Assembly (NCBI RefSeq): GCF_905171765.1 | Contig: NC_053389.1 | Location: 214,774,624-214,838,623 of the forward strand | Origin: Bufo bufo | Taxonomy: Eukaryota; Chordata; Amphibia; Anura; Bufonidae | Length of the DNA: 64,000 nucleotides | Direction: 5' to 3' | Part shown: piece after piece, positions 51,870 through 63,696 of the stretch | How the letters are laid out: each line of letters opens with the position of its first letter | Position numbering within the stretch: the stretch's first letter is position 1 | Made by a program: the position numbers and the translations under genes | The notes under the pieces: model-generated | Told to the model about the DNA's origin: nothing | The model's database searches: none | The model's input: only the letters and a program-made list of their open reading frames with translations

Positions 51870-53444
51870 CAAACCGGATTCCAAAAAAGTTGGGACACTA
51901 TACAAATCGTGAATAAAAACTGAAGGCAATGATGTGGAGGTGCCAACTTCTAATATTTTATTCAGAATAGAACATAAATCACGGAACAAAAGTTTAAACT
52001 GAGAAAATGTACCATTTTAAGGGAAAAATATGTTGAATCAGAATTTCATGGTGTCAACAAATCCCCAAAAAGTTGGGACAAGGCCATTTTCACCACTGTG
52101 TGGCATCTCCCCTTCTTCTTACAACACTCAACAGACGTCTGGGGACCGAGGAGACCAGTTTCTCAAGTTTAGAAATAGGAATGCTCTCCCATTCTTGTCT
52201 AATACAGGCCTCTAACTGTTCAATCGTTTTGGGCCTTCTTTGTTGCACCTTCCTCTTTATGATGCGCCAAATGTTCTCTATAGGTGAAAGATCTGGACTG
52301 CAGACTGGCCATTTCAGTACCCGGATCCTTCTCCTACGCAGCCATGATGTTGTGATTGATGCAGAATGTGGTCTGGCATTATCTTGTTGAAAAATGCAGG
52401 GTCTTCCATGAAAGAGATGACGTCTGGATGGGAGCATATGTTGTTCTAGAACCTGAATATATTTTTCTGCATTGATGGTGCCTTTCCAGACATGCAAGCT
52501 GCCCATGCCACATGCACTCATGCAACCCCAAACCATCAGAGATGCAGGCTTCTGAACTGAGCGTTGATAACAACTTGGGTTGTCCTTGTCCTCTTTGGTC
52601 CGGATGACATGGCGTCCCAGATTTCCAAAAAGAACTTCGAATCGTGACTCATCTGACCACAGAACAGTCTTCCATTTTGCCACACTCCATTTTAAATGAT
52701 CCCTGGCCCAGTGAAAACGCCTGAGCTTGTGGATCTTGCTTAGAAATGGCTTCTTCTTTGCACTGTAGAGTTTCAGCTGGCAACGGCGGATGGCACGGTG
52801 GGTTTCTGGAAGTATTCCTGAGCCCATTCTGTGATTTCCTTTACAGTAGCATTCCTGTTTGTGGTGCAGTGTCGTTTAAGGGCCCGGAGATCACGGGCAT
52901 CCAGTATGGTTTTACGTCCTTGACCCTTACGCACAGAGATTGTTCCAGATTCTCTGAATCTTCGGATGATGTTATGCACAGTTGATGATGATAGATGCAA
53001 AGTCTTTGCAATTTTTCGCTGGGTAACACCTTTCTGATATTGCTCCACTATCTTTCTGCGCAACATTGTGGGAATTGGTGATCCTCTACCCATCTTGGCT
53101 TCTGAGAGACACTGCCACTCTGAGAAGCTCTTTTTATACCCAATCATGTTGCCAATTGACCTAGTTAGTGTTAATTGGTCTTCCAGCTCTTCGTTATGCT
53201 CAAATTTACTTTTTCCAGCCTCTTATTGCTACTTGTCCCAACTTTTTGGGGATTTGTTGACACCGTGAAAATTGGAATCAACGTATTTTTCCTTTAAAAT
53301 GATACATTTACTCGGATTAAACGTTTGATCTGTCATCTACGTTCTATTACAAATAAAATATTGACATTTGCCATCTCCACATCATTGCATTCAGTTTTTA
53401 TTCACAATTTGTTTAGTGTCCCAACTTTTTTGGAATCCGGTTTG
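51870..53444 (-). mobile_element. Tc1-like transposon, nearly full length, 1,575 bp
   Basis: The ends are CAAACCGGATTCCAAAAAAG and its complement, with TA outside both ends (51868-51869 and 53445-53446). The terminal repeats are about 210 bases and include a second TTGGGACA.. site at their inner edge (about 52070 and 53240), the arrangement of IR/DR-type Tc1 elements. Confidence 0.95.
52090..53093 (-). pseudogene. Tc1-family transposase (DD34E), one frameshift
   Basis: The N-terminal part (53093 to about 52800) starts MGRGSPIPTMLRRKIVEQYQ and contains helix-turn-helix segments (RKIAKTLHLSSSTVHNIIRR and DLRALKRHC). The second part, in another frame (about 52800 to 52090), contains AIRRCQLKLYSAKKKPFL, D1 in LWSDESRFEV, D2 in FQQDNARPHSA and E in SPDLSPIENIW. 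Thirty-four residues separate D2 and E, the DD34E hallmark. It ends SVPRRLLSVVRRRGDATQW. I chose the MGRGS start because upstream codons extend into the terminal repeat. A frame change near 52800, between the DNA-binding and catalytic domains, is the only obvious lesion. Confidence 0.92.
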
Positions 53445-53624
53445 TATATTATAATCCTAATCATTATTACCACAGTCCCTGGGATTATATTACCCGGCTT
53501 CTAGATACCGCAGCTGCTTCAAACCACGTGACTGTAGCATTTCATGTGACCCTGTGACATCACAAGGTCCTTACGGTTCAGAGAGTGGCTGATGCGATCA
53601 GACTACACAGCTCCTCCCTTTAGG

Positions 53625-54541
53625 GAGTGATGAGCGGCAGGGGTCATATTCGAATTCACGATAGTTCGCGAATATTTTATAGAATATTCGTTATATTCTA
53701 CATTTTTTTACTCGAAAAATCGTCAATGTAATGATCGCGTAATATGCGAATATTACACGATCAATACAGGCGTAGGTCAAAAAGGAATATATAGCACTAT
53801 ATTCTATATAGTGCTATATATTATTATTTTTTTTATATTCGTCATTTTTTACCATCTGAAGTCATGATTCCTCCCTGCTTAAAGGGAACCTGTCATGTGG
53901 ATATTTGATTATAATCTAACTAATTATATACAATCATTAACTACTAAAAAGTGCCTTAGATGTATTCACTTACTGGTGTGACAGATGGTTACCTCATAAT
54001 ATACACACAAAGATGCCACATGCCGCATGCTAATGAGCTGATTTGAGTCCAGCGTGATGTCAGTGAGTCCAGCGTTTTTTTTTAATTCAGAGCTATAGCC
54101 ACTCCCCTGCCCACCTGCTGCTGATTCATATGGAAAATAACTGTCAATCAGCAGCAGGTGTGTGGGGAGAGTCAGGAGCTCATGAATATTCAGGACTCAT
54201 CATTATGAGCTGGAGCTTTTCAATACAAGATGTTGGCAGATTGACTGGGTTAATTAAAGAAAGCGACCCAGCATTTTGCTAAGAGAATCAGTCACTTATT
54301 TATGTTGCCCTTAGTTAGGACACCATAAAACTGGTGACAGGTTCCCTTTAAGCTGCTTGTGGGCCAATGACTCATTGGCCCACAAGCAAGAAGCAGGGAG
54401 GAATCATTTGTTCAGATTGGAAAAAATGAAGAATATTCGCTATAACGAATATATAGCACTATATTCAAAATAATCGCTAATTCTCAAAGTTGCGATATTC
54501 GAGATAAAAATTTGCTATTCAAATATTCGCGCTCAACACTA
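53625..54541. mobile_element. hAT-type MITE, interrupted by a TTAA MITE
   Basis: The left end is GAGTGATGAGCGGCAGGGG and the right end is CGCGCTCAACACTA, matching the ends at 3603-4378 and 15532-33501. ATTCG/CGAAT tracts fill the arms. The 8-bp flanks do not match clearly. GATTCCTCCCTGCT at 53867 and GCTTGTGGGCCAATGA at 54355 would be contiguous without the nested MITE, as at 3820-3858. Confidence 0.85.
53883..54347. mobile_element. TTAA-type MITE nested in the hAT MITE
   Basis: The ends are AGGGAACCTGTCATGTGG and GGTGACAGGTTCCCT. TTAA flanks both ends (53879-53882 and 54348-54351). The interior has an inverted CACCTGCTGCTGATTCATAT / CAATCAGCAGCAGGTG pair. The duplication suggests piggyBac- or Kolobok-type mobilisation. 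Confidence 0.9.
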
Positions 54542-54549
54542 CTGAGTAG

Positions 54550-55490
54550 GGCACAATAACTAAGCTGCGCCACCTGTAGTCAGCTGCTGGGATCACATCA
54601 TAACACAAAGCATTAGAGTTTTTAGAACCAAACTAACTTTTTAGCAGTGATGATGGGTCACCGCACACATATTTCAGGAACAACAATGGGCAAGTGCTAA
54701 TGTTGCCCCATGTAGCTATCTCTTGTGTCCCCCATATATTAGGAGCATGGGGTCCCTTTACCTCTGTTTGGGGCTCCATAAAGGAGTTTATAAGTTAGAG
54801 GTGGACATTTGTGTATGTGGCTCTTTACATTGTAATTTATGGGAGTTGCGAACAACCACAACATCCCACATCTTCAATAGAGAGAACCACATGCATAGGT
54901 GCTGATTGATCGAGAAGCCAACTCCCATTCTCCCAAAAATGTGGAAGTCCTGGAGACGGAACCTGACCCTCTCAGACATTAATGTTGTCTACTTCATTAA
55001 CCACTCTGGAATAGAGAGGGCATCCATGAGATGCTGTGTTCAGTTGTCTAAGTTGGCTTTCCCCAGGAGCACTACGCTCCCAGGGGCCAAACGGCTTCCA
55101 CTTGTGGAGATCGGGGAAGCCGCTTTTTCTCTGTAATAGCCTCGATCTCTCTGAAGAATCCAAGACTATTACAGCTGTAGTACTTATGGAGGCCTGCATG
55201 TGGCAGGGCCCTATAGGGAAATAGCAAATCTTCCATACAGTAAAAGACAAAAACGGACAATCGCCCGGTAATGAAGCCGTTAAGAATTTTGCTAAATTGA
55301 TAATGAGCTCTGATGTTGAAATCAAACTTACCAAATCTGATCCTTCTTTCTCCCTACAACAAATCAGTCTGTCAGTGTCATTCATTGATATTTGGGAATA
55401 CCTCAAAAAAGTGCGATATTTTACTGCATTCTTTATTTATGTCTACAGTATACATACATTTCCTTCCATGAAATCTCTGTAGCTGGCCAG
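54550..55490. other. No gene recognised
   Basis: Several ORFs of 60-144 codons occur on both strands around 54906-55406, overlapping one another. None shows a domain or composition I recognise, so I do not call them. Confidence 0.4.
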
Positions 55491-55494
55491 CTAA

Positions 55495-55999
55495 GGGTAT
55501 TTTCACACTAGCGTTATTCTTTTCCGACATAGAGTTCCGTCAAAAGGGGTCTATGTCGGAAAATAACTGATCAGGCATATCCCAATGCATTCTGAATGGA
55601 TAGAAATCCGTTCAGTTTGCATCAGTATGCCTTCCGTTCAGTCACCATCAGGCGTTTTGGCCGGAAATAATACCGCAGCATGCTGCGGTATTATGTCCGT
55701 CCAAAATGCCTGATCAGTCGCCGGAATGCCGGCATTAATTCCCATTGACTTGCATTAGTGCCAGATCTGGCATTGCAAAACAACTGAAGGAAAACTGTGA
55801 AAAAGACTGCAAGATGGATCCGTCCATCTGCATTACAAGTGGAGAGACGGATCTGTTCTTGCAATGCATTTGTAGACGGATCCGCACCCGGATCCATCTA
55901 CAAATGCTGTCAGTTGTCACACTGATCGGCGGATCCGGCAGGCAGCTCCGACTACGGAACTGCCCGCCGAATCACACTAACACTAGTGTGAAAATAGCC
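55495..55999. mobile_element. PIF/Harbinger-type foldback MITE with TAA duplication
   Basis: The ends are GGGTATTTTCACACTAGCG and CACTAGTGTGAAAATAGCC. TAA is on both sides (55492-55494 and 56000-56002). Nested inner palindromes include CCGACATAGAGTTCCG.. and ATACCGCAGCATGCTGCGGT. The left end of a related element starts at 63697. Confidence 0.9.
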
Positions 56000-56002
56000 T
56001 AA

Positions 56003-57020
56003 GACCTGTCCTAGGTCGCTAATATAGCTTATATCTGTATATAGCCAGACCTGCCAATAACCTAAATACAGTTCCTTTGTTTATGTGTTAAAGACAAAAG
56101 CAGAGTTATTTACTGTGACATCATGTTTGGATGTCATATAACTGTTATATTTGTTATATTTTGTGTTCACAGAAGCAGAAAAAAATATGCTTTTAAGATT
56201 CATTTTGTAATATAAGGTTAGCTCAGTGACACAGCAGAAACAACAGAAAGTATAGTGTTAATCTGTTGTTGCTGGGCAGAAGTCTAGACCAATCACAGCC
56301 AGCTTTTCACTAATCACAGCCAGCCTCACACACAGCCTGTCTGGGAATTCCCCCAGCTCCTGCTGCTAGAATCATTATTCACCAGAGACAGGAGCTGAAG
56401 AGACATTCACTCCACTGAGAGCTGAGTTTTATGGGAACAAGAGGCCAAAATAGGTAGTTTAAACAGTTATATAATGTTTATTTTGTTAGTATTGTGATTA
56501 GAACTGTATACTGAACCAGTTATATATTACTTACAGTTCCACCAATTGCAACCATACAATTGAAAAACTAATTGCAAATACAATTGCAAATACAAATTGC
56601 AATCATACAAATTGCAAGCATACAAATTCAGATTCCATATTGCAATCCAAATTGCATACAACCATGGCAAATCATACTCAACCAATCTGCAAATAGTTAC
56701 TGCAAATTGCAAACCCAGTTTAGCCAGTAGAACTGTTAAATCTCAGATATATCTCTCAGAGAGATCATAAAGTGCTTAAATAACTTAAAGTGACAGTACA
56801 GATACTCAAGAGATAATAAATCCACCATTTTATGTTGAATGACAAGATTGAATATTTGAACCACCATCTTATGCATACCGCCATTTTGTGATATCTTTTC
56901 AACACGTGTTTTGTACATGGACTAGCTGCTGCGGAGCCGGCAGTGTTATATATGAAGAAAAGTTGAAGTTAATAAAGAAGTTATTTGAAGCATTTGGTGT
57001 GCTCTTTAAACCTACTGTTT
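56003..57020. other. Unassigned; possible old LTR
   Basis: It contains AATCACAGCCAGC direct repeats (56295 and 56315) and, near 56950-56990, TATATATGAAG.. then AATAAAG and GTGTGCTC. This could be a degraded LTR promoter and polyadenylation region, but no paired copy or target duplication was found. Confidence 0.3.
56540..56712. repeat. Short minisatellite, ATTGCAAATACAA unit
   Basis: About nine imperfect units of 12-20 bases, AATTGCAA.ACAA. Confidence 0.75.
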
Positions 57021-59470
57021 CCATAGAACGGCGCTAGAGGAATTACAGAGTAATAGACAGTCTGGTTAGACTAAAAGTCAGAGATACCAAAATTCTTCTA
57101 ATGCCACAGTGCAAAATGCACTTCATAGTGCTGCGCCTGCCACAATCTCTTCTACACCGATGAAAAATACCAGTGAGTGTCTGCCAGTTGTTCTATCCAG
57201 AATAAATTCTGGTTCCCATGTAGACCTATATACTACTCTGCACCTCCTACAGCTCTTTGCACATCACTGTATACCACCTCACTAATGTCCACAATGCTGC
57301 TGATGGTCTATGGCAATCGTTCTCCTTTATCAAAATCTCCCACTCATGTCTCTAGATTTAGATTAAGTTTCTCTCGTTCTGCACTTCTATTGTCATATGC
57401 TTTACTACAGACAATTAGCCTAATCTCTGTCGTTCACTCTTTTAATTGTACTCTGAAATCATGCTGATCACATTTCGAAACACTACACAATAGCTTTTAG
57501 TTCTTGATTATATAGCTTTTCTCCTACAACTTTATTTTTACTTTGAACTGTACATCTACTCTTCTGACCTTCTCCATACCATATTCTCCTCCTCAGTTCA
57601 CCATATTCCCGTTCATGCACATACCAGAGCTTGTCACACATTGAGGTATGTATAGCCATTGGGGTTATATGTGACCATTACAATGTCCTGAGCAGGCATT
57701 GTGTACAGAAACTGGTGTATTCTCCCTGTGCCTCATCATTTCCATCAGGTTTGGGTAAAATATATCAATAACTGGCTGTGATTTTATGTGTCCTATCCTA
57801 AGGGTGAGTTCATACATGCTGTCATAGGAAAAACAAAATACATCCTCTTTGTATTGTATGGTTTTATGTATCAGAACTTAATAAAAAAAAAGGGGATGGG
57901 GAAGCTATCATTCCATTCAGTTTTCTGGTGGAAAAAAGCTGAAAACACTGTTTAAGAGCAGTTGCGGAAAACATTTAGCAAAATGGCGTTTCGCCGCTGC
58001 TCTGGCCACTTTCCCAAAAAGGGAGGGGTGTAGAGGGGGCAGGGCCACGGGGACTAGCACATTTATCTTCTTTTACACCAGTTTTCTGGGGTAAAAGAAG
58101 ACTGAAATCTACACCAGCCAAGGGCAATTTAGGAGTACTGATTGCTGGAGATGTGTCATAAATTAGGTGCATCTTCTGGCAGCACAGGGGAGATTATAGA
58201 GCGTGTAAACCGCTAGGCTATGCTAAATTCCTCTCCTGGTCCTTAGACAGTCTTAAAATTAGGTAATCTCAGATGAACAACAGCACATGGCCAATTAATC
58301 CATGACATTATTTATAATAATGGACTGGGCAGAAATTTAGAAGCCATGTGTGAAAAATTAAGTATACCCTTACCGCTTCCATAGGAGGGTAGTAGGTGCT
58401 GCTAATTAATAATAATAATAATCTTATAATAATAATAATATATAGCACCAACATATTCCGCAGCGTTTTACAGTTCAATTAATTGCCCTTGATTATTTGA
58501 TCATATGTGTGACCACATAAAATCTGTAGTATTGGCAATTTGCTGGTCTGGAACATCCAGGCTTGTGTTAACTCAATGCCAAGGAGGAAAGACATCAGCA
58601 AATCCTCTGCATCTTCTGCAGTCACTACTAGCGAGAGCTCAGTGCAAACAAACTTTATGGCTTCCATTGAATTCAAAGGTAGCTGTATAAATTGCTGTGC
58701 ATTGCCCAGCCTCTAGTGGTGGCTGCAGGCAGACAGTTTTATAATATACCATGTGAAGGGAACCAGTAGATTAAGAGCTTCATGTCAGAGATTTGTCAAA
58801 GTATTATGCCAGTCGTCTTGTCTAAATACATTTAGAAATATGGTTAGAAGGAGCACCATAAATCCAGTTGTCTAAGCTAGTGAAAAATTTATTTTTGTTT
58901 TTAGGGTAATGAAGTTTTAGGTGCACCTTTGGAGGGGCTGCTCTGTTTGGAAATCCTGCTGGGAAGCAATGAGGCATGGAGATCCAGGGAGTATCAGTCA
59001 ACTAGAAGGGGGACGTGCTGGGCGGCACTACTGGCTATGGTGTACTGAATGGAGCAGCCCCTTCCACAGTGCACCTTAAACCTCATTACCATAAAAATGA
59101 AATGAAACTTTTTGCTAGAGGACCAGATTATCACAGTATGGGTATATTTATTTTTGAGGAACCAGCCTTACATGTAGGTATTCAGGATTTTGGTGATGAC
59201 GGTCTCCCTTTTGAGGGGCTTAGGTCAGTGAGAATACAGTAAATAAGTTTGTAGCATGACTCTCCACATAGGAATGATCAAGGTGACCACCACACTCCAT
59301 TGAAACCTAAGCACAGGGCTAGTGGTCACATTATAGTCATATGGGCTCCAGAAGAAAAAGAATACAAAATATATACTTCTCAGATTTCTTCTGACAGATT
59401 TTCAGTTCCTCTGTATATTATGTATACTGGCCATCTTCTTTGAGAGGATCACCACCTTAGGAGGCAACAC
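57021..59470. other. No gene recognised; scattered repeat relics
   Basis: (AAT)n at 58408-58442 precedes CACCAACATATTCCGCAGCG, part of a common frog repeat. Bases 57970-58110 contain a relic of a GGGGCAGGGCC.. repeat. The rest is unassigned, and no ORF carries a recognisable domain. Confidence 0.4.
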
Positions 59471-60329
59471 TTTTTAGCTTAGGGTTACACGACAAAATGA
59501 AAATCATTTAAAACTGCGACATGTTGCAAGTGCGACGCAACAGTTGCAGAAAATGCAACACTATTGTCTTAGGAGACTTTGCTGGCCACAACTTAACTGC
59601 AACTTTTCTGAATTTGGTTGTGTTTTTACAGCCAAATCTCAGCTCTAAAATGTGCACAAGTTGCAGCCAAGTTGCACAAATGTTTTTTTGTTGTGGGACT
59701 TTTCCGTCATCATGTACCCCCAGCCTTGAGGTAAAATTTAACCTTTCAGGATCTATGTTAAAAAAAAAATTATATAAACCTGACCACTAAGCCTAAAATA
59801 TGTTAAAGGGTTTATCCAAGGCTATAAAAGACCTACCAGAGTGGCAGACTCGTAGTGGTGATCATACTTACCTGGTCTTCTGTGACGCAAGGGGAGCAGG
59901 TCACCGCTGCGGCCAGCGATTGGCTTCTGTGGTCACGTACATTGCCCCTTCCCCCCTCAACAGGATGTTGATTTCAGCACAGCAAGAAGATGAAGAGCCG
60001 GCCTTGGAGCGATAGAGACTGAACCCATCAGTGGGTCAGCCAAGGCTTCCTGTCTTTTGAGAGCAGCTAAATGAGCCATAGACACAACAGACAGAAGGGG
60101 ACTCCATTTACTTCTATGGGAAAGTTTTCTAGGCATGCTCTGTAACCACAGCAGAGATCAGGAGCAAACTCTGTGATATCACCTATTGTAAATCCTGTCT
60201 TATCTACACCGAGGTGTTACTGTATTGTAATTCTTCCTGTGGTGATAATGATGATGGCTACTGAAAAGGTACCTGTACAAAACAGGAAATCATGACCTAT
60301 CATTAGGCCTAGTGGCCAGTGTTTATATA
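59471..60329. other. Repeat relics, no gene recognised
   Basis: 59475-59700 resembles one arm of a foldback (GGGTTACACGACA.., GCGACATGTTGCAAG). 59800-60010 resembles the AAGGGTTTATCCAAG-type repeat. No terminal partner was found for either. Confidence 0.4.
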
Positions 60330-61379
60330 CACTCACCTAAAGAATTATTAGGAACACCTGTTCTATTTCTCATTAATGCAATTATCTAGTCAGCCAATCA
60401 CATGGCAGTTGCTTCAATGCATTTAGGGGGGTGGTCCTGGTCAAGACAATCTCCTGAACTCCAAACTGAATGTCAGAATGGGAAAGAAAGGTGATTTAAG
60501 CAATTTTGAGCGTGGCATGGTTGTTGGTGCCAGACAGGCCGGTCTGAGTATTTCACAATCTGCTCAGTTACTGGGATTTTCACGCACAACCATTTCTAGG
60601 GTTTACAAAGAATGGTGTGAAAAGGGAAAAACATCCAGTATGCGGCAGTCCTGTGGGCGAAAATGCCTTGTGGATGCTAGAGGTCAGAGGAGAATGGGCC
60701 GACTGATTCAAGCTGATAGAAGAGCAACGTTGACTGAAATAACCACTCGTTACAACCGAGGTATGCAGCAAAGCATTTGTGAAGCCACAACACGCACAAC
60801 CTTGAGGCGGATGGGCTATAACAGCAGAAGACCCAACCGGGTACCACTCATCTCCACTACAAATAGGATAAAGAGGCTATAATTTGCACGAGCTCACAAA
60901 AATTGGACTGTTGAAGACTGGAAAAATGTTGCCTGGTCTGATGAGTCTCGATTTCTGTTGAGACATTCAAATGGTAGAGTCCGAATTTGGCGTAAACAGA
61001 ATGAGAACATGTATCCATCCTCTGATGGCTACTTCCAGCAGGATAATGCACCAGGTCACAAAGCTCGAATCATTTCAAATTGGTTTCTTGAACATGACAA
61101 TGAGTTCACTGTACTAAAATGGCCCCCACAGTCACCAGATCTCAACCCAATAGAGCATCTTTGGGATGTGGTGGAACGGGAGTTTCGTGCCCTGGATGTG
61201 CATCCGTCAAATCTCCATCAACTGCAAGATGCTATTCTATTAATATGGGCCAACATTTCTAAAGAATGCTATCAGCACCTTGTGGAATCAATGCCACGTA
61301 GAATTAAGGCAGTTCTGAAGGCAAAAGGGGGTCCAACACCGTATTAGTATGGTGTTCCTAATAATTCTTTAGGTGAGTG
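60330..61379 (+). mobile_element. DD36E-type Tc1/mariner transposon, 1,050 bp, copy 2
   Basis: It has the same terminal repeats as 25196-26245, with TA on both sides (60328-60329 and 61380-61381), and exactly the same length, in opposite orientation. The internal deletion is identical. Confidence 0.95.
60478..61347 (+). pseudogene. DD36E transposase, copy 2, single nonsense codon
   Basis: The frame is collinear with the 289-codon ORF at 25228-26097, with no indels. It starts MGKKGDLSNFERGMVV; a TAA at 60880-60882, just after NRIKRL, breaks it. The downstream part keeps D1 only as sequence (WSDES-equivalent near 60940), D2 in QQDNAPGHK and E in SPDLNPIEHLW with 36 residues between. The same MYPS|SDGYF junction shows the 54-residue deletion was already present in the shared source. 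Substitutions such as C-to-G in NAPCH are private to this copy. Confidence 0.92.
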
Positions 61380-61424
61380 TATATCTTTTTGTAAATATAT
61401 AGTGCAGTGATCCAGAGGGGAGGA

Positions 61425-61971
61425 TGAGAGGAATGATAGTTGCTATGATTGTGGTAGTGGTACTCACAGTGCACAGTGGCAATCTCCCCCTCTAGCACTC
61501 CCCAGGTCGCGCTTAGTGACTAGAGGGCACACCCTTTCTTGCCTAAGGGCACAACCTGGACCTTTCTGGGGCTCCTGCATGGTAATTATATGGGGTGCCC
61601 TTGAACACATGCGGGCTGCCATCTTAACTTACAAGTCCGGCAATGCACAGGTAAGTCCCTACCTGTGCCTGTGCGCGAGCCGGTCTGAAACAAACAGCTG
61701 CCGGGGGCGTTCATCGGGCTGTTCTCGGAACTGCCTGCTCCCAGTGACCGCATTTGTTTCAGACCGGCTCCCGGCACAGGTAAGGACTTACCTGTGCATT
61801 GCCGGACTTGTAAGTTAAGATGGCAGCCCGCATGTGTTCGTGGGCGAACGCGGCGAACTGACCATCATTGCCCTTGATGATAAACGGTTGTCAGGGTGAA
61901 AGGCAGATGTACAGGAGCAGGGGCCAGCGGATGATGGAGGCAGTAACCAGGCCCAGTTTAATTAGAATAAA
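61425..61971. repeat. Interspersed repeat, second copy, interrupted
   Basis: It parallels 50571-50930 in order (TACTCAC, CACACCCTTTCTT, TGGGGCTCCT, CAGGCCCAGTTTA). It is broken by the foldback at 61603-61839 and continues past the Tc1 copy at 63243 (GAGCTTACTTTTCCCC). Confidence 0.6.
61603..61839. repeat. Near-perfect palindrome
   Basis: GAACACATGCGGGCTGCCAT at the left and its complement at the right. Arms of about 75 bases run inward to GTCC, followed by a second inverted pair, GAGCCGGTCTGAAACAAA / TTTGTTTCAGACCGGCTC. It is a foldback insertion in the surrounding repeat. Confidence 0.88.
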
Positions 61972-62846
61972 TAAAGCAACTTCAAGTTGGATGCTTTGTG
62001 CTTGTGAACGGCAATCTTTAAGTCTGACCATAGATTTTCTATTGGATTGAGATCTGGGCTGTGACTAGGCCATTCCAACACATTTATATGTTGCCCCTTA
62101 AACCACTCAAGTGTTGCTTTAGCAGTGTGTTTGGGGGCATTGTCCTGCTGGAAGGTGAACCTCCGTCCAAGCCTCAAATCACGCACAAAGTGGTACAGGT
62201 TCTGCTCAAGAATATCCCTGTATTTAGCACCATCCATCTTTCCCTCAACTCTGACCAGTTTCCCAGTCCCATTCCCACAGCATGATGCTGCCACCACCAT
62301 GTCTCACTGTGGGGATGGTGTTCTTTGGGTGATGCGATGTGTTGGGTTTGCGCCAGACATAGCGTTTTCTTTGATGGATTAAAAGTTCAATTTTAGTCTC
62401 ATCAGACCAGAGCAACTTCCTCCATACATTTTGGGAGTCTCCCACATGCCTTTTCGCAAACTCACAATGTGCCTTTTTGTTTTTTGCTGAAAGTAATGGC
62501 CCCACTGCCATAAAGCCCAACTCTATAGAGCGTACGGCTTATTGTCGTCCTATGTATGGATACTCCAGTCTCTGCTGTGGAATTCTGCAGCTCCTCCAGG
62601 GTTACCTTAGGTCTCTGTGCTGCCTCTCTGATTAATGCCCTCCTTGCCCGGGTCGTGAGTTTTGGTGGGCAGCTGTCTCTTGGCAGGTTTGCTGTATTGC
62701 CATGTTCTTTCCATTTGGTTATGATAGATTTGATGGTGCTCCTGGGGATCATCAAAGATTTGGATATTTTTTTTATAACCTAACCCTGACTTGTACTTCT
62801 CAACAACATTGTCCCTTAATTGGTTGGAGAGTTCCTTGGTCTTCAT
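61972..62846 (-). pseudogene. Tc1-family transposase (DD34E), frameshifted and 3'-truncated
   Basis: It starts MKTKELSNQLRDNVVEKYKS at 62846. The frame shifts near 62760 into IPRSTIKSIITKWKEHGNTA (helix-turn-helix) and shifts again near 62480. D1 is in [11 protein letters not shown] and a glycine-rich [11 protein letters not shown] follows; another shift near 62270 leads to [19 protein letters not shown]2 is in FTFQQDNAPKHT and E in SPDLNPIENLW, with 34 residues between. The protein breaks off after HKHKASNLKL, losing roughly the last 40 residues. Three shifts plus the truncation make it dead. Confidence 0.92.
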
Positions 62847-63238
62847 TGCAGTGTTTGGTTAGTGAGACCTCTTGCAGCCTCTGGGGCCTTTCAAAAAAGG
62901 TGTGTATATGTAATGACAGATCATGTGACACGTAGATTGCACACAGGTGGACATCATTTCACTAATTATGTGACTTCTGAAGGTAATTGGTTGCACCAGA
63001 GCCTTTTTTGGGCTTTCTAACAAAGGAGGTGAATACATACGTAGATGCCAATTTTCTGTTTTCTATTTCTAAACAATAGTTTTGTTTATATAGTTTTCTC
63101 ATTTCACTTCACCAACTTAGACTATTGTGTTCTGATTCATCACATAAAATTCAGTTTAACAAAACATTGAATTTAAGGGTGTAATGTAACAAAACACCAA
63201 AAAAGTCAGGGGGGGGGTGAATACTTTTGCAATGCACT
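61972..63238 (-). mobile_element. Tc1-like transposon, one end truncated
   Basis: The right terminal repeat is present (GGGGGGTGAATACTTTTGC, ending near 63238 before TA). The other end is lost where the transposase C-terminus meets the repeat at 61971. It lies inside the repeat split at 61425 and 63243. Confidence 0.85.
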
Positions 63239-63466
63239 ATATATCAGAGAGCTTACTTTTCCCCAATAACTGTGTATGGGCAGTGAACTGATGGTACTGA
63301 TAGTGCCTGAGTATCTTTTTATGCATTCTAGCAATCTTCCCAATTGACCACAGGTGTGAAATACTCTCACAAACAATATTGGATTTTCCAAGCCGAGGAT
63401 ACAGATGACCAGTGCATACCAAAGGGGTTCTACGCCCATTTCACCTAATTAGTAGCAGTAACTAAC
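63239..63466. other. No gene recognised
   Basis: Continuation of the split repeat for its first bases, then unassigned. Confidence 0.4.
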
Positions 63467-63692
63467 CTGTGGAAGGAAGCTCTTTTACATAGTACTTACC
63501 TGTCCCTCAATTCCGCTGTCTCCACTGCACCCACTCACCTGTAGGCTCTTCTGCCTGGGTCTTGACCAGATGTGACTGCTTATTTTCCTGTTTATCTGCA
63601 TAGAAGTAAAAGTAGATAAACAGGAAAAGAAGACAGCGGCATTGGGGAGTAAAGGACGGGTAAGTACTATGTAAAAGAGCTTCCTTCCACAG
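63467..63692. repeat. Foldback repeat
   Basis: CTGTGGAAGGAAGCTCTTTT on the left pairs with AAAAGAGCTTCCTTCCACAG on the right. TACATAGTACTTACC and TTATCTGCATAGAAG arms lie inside. One half resembles 1895-2060. Confidence 0.88.
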
Positions 63693-63696
63693 CATA

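Noticed and set aside
54906..55406. Overlapping ORFs of 76 and 144 codons on opposite strands
   Set aside because: No domain, no biased composition and no flanking gene structure. The length is compatible with chance.
56003..57020. Solo LTR
   Set aside because: A suggestive promoter/polyadenylation arrangement near 56950, but no boundaries or partner.
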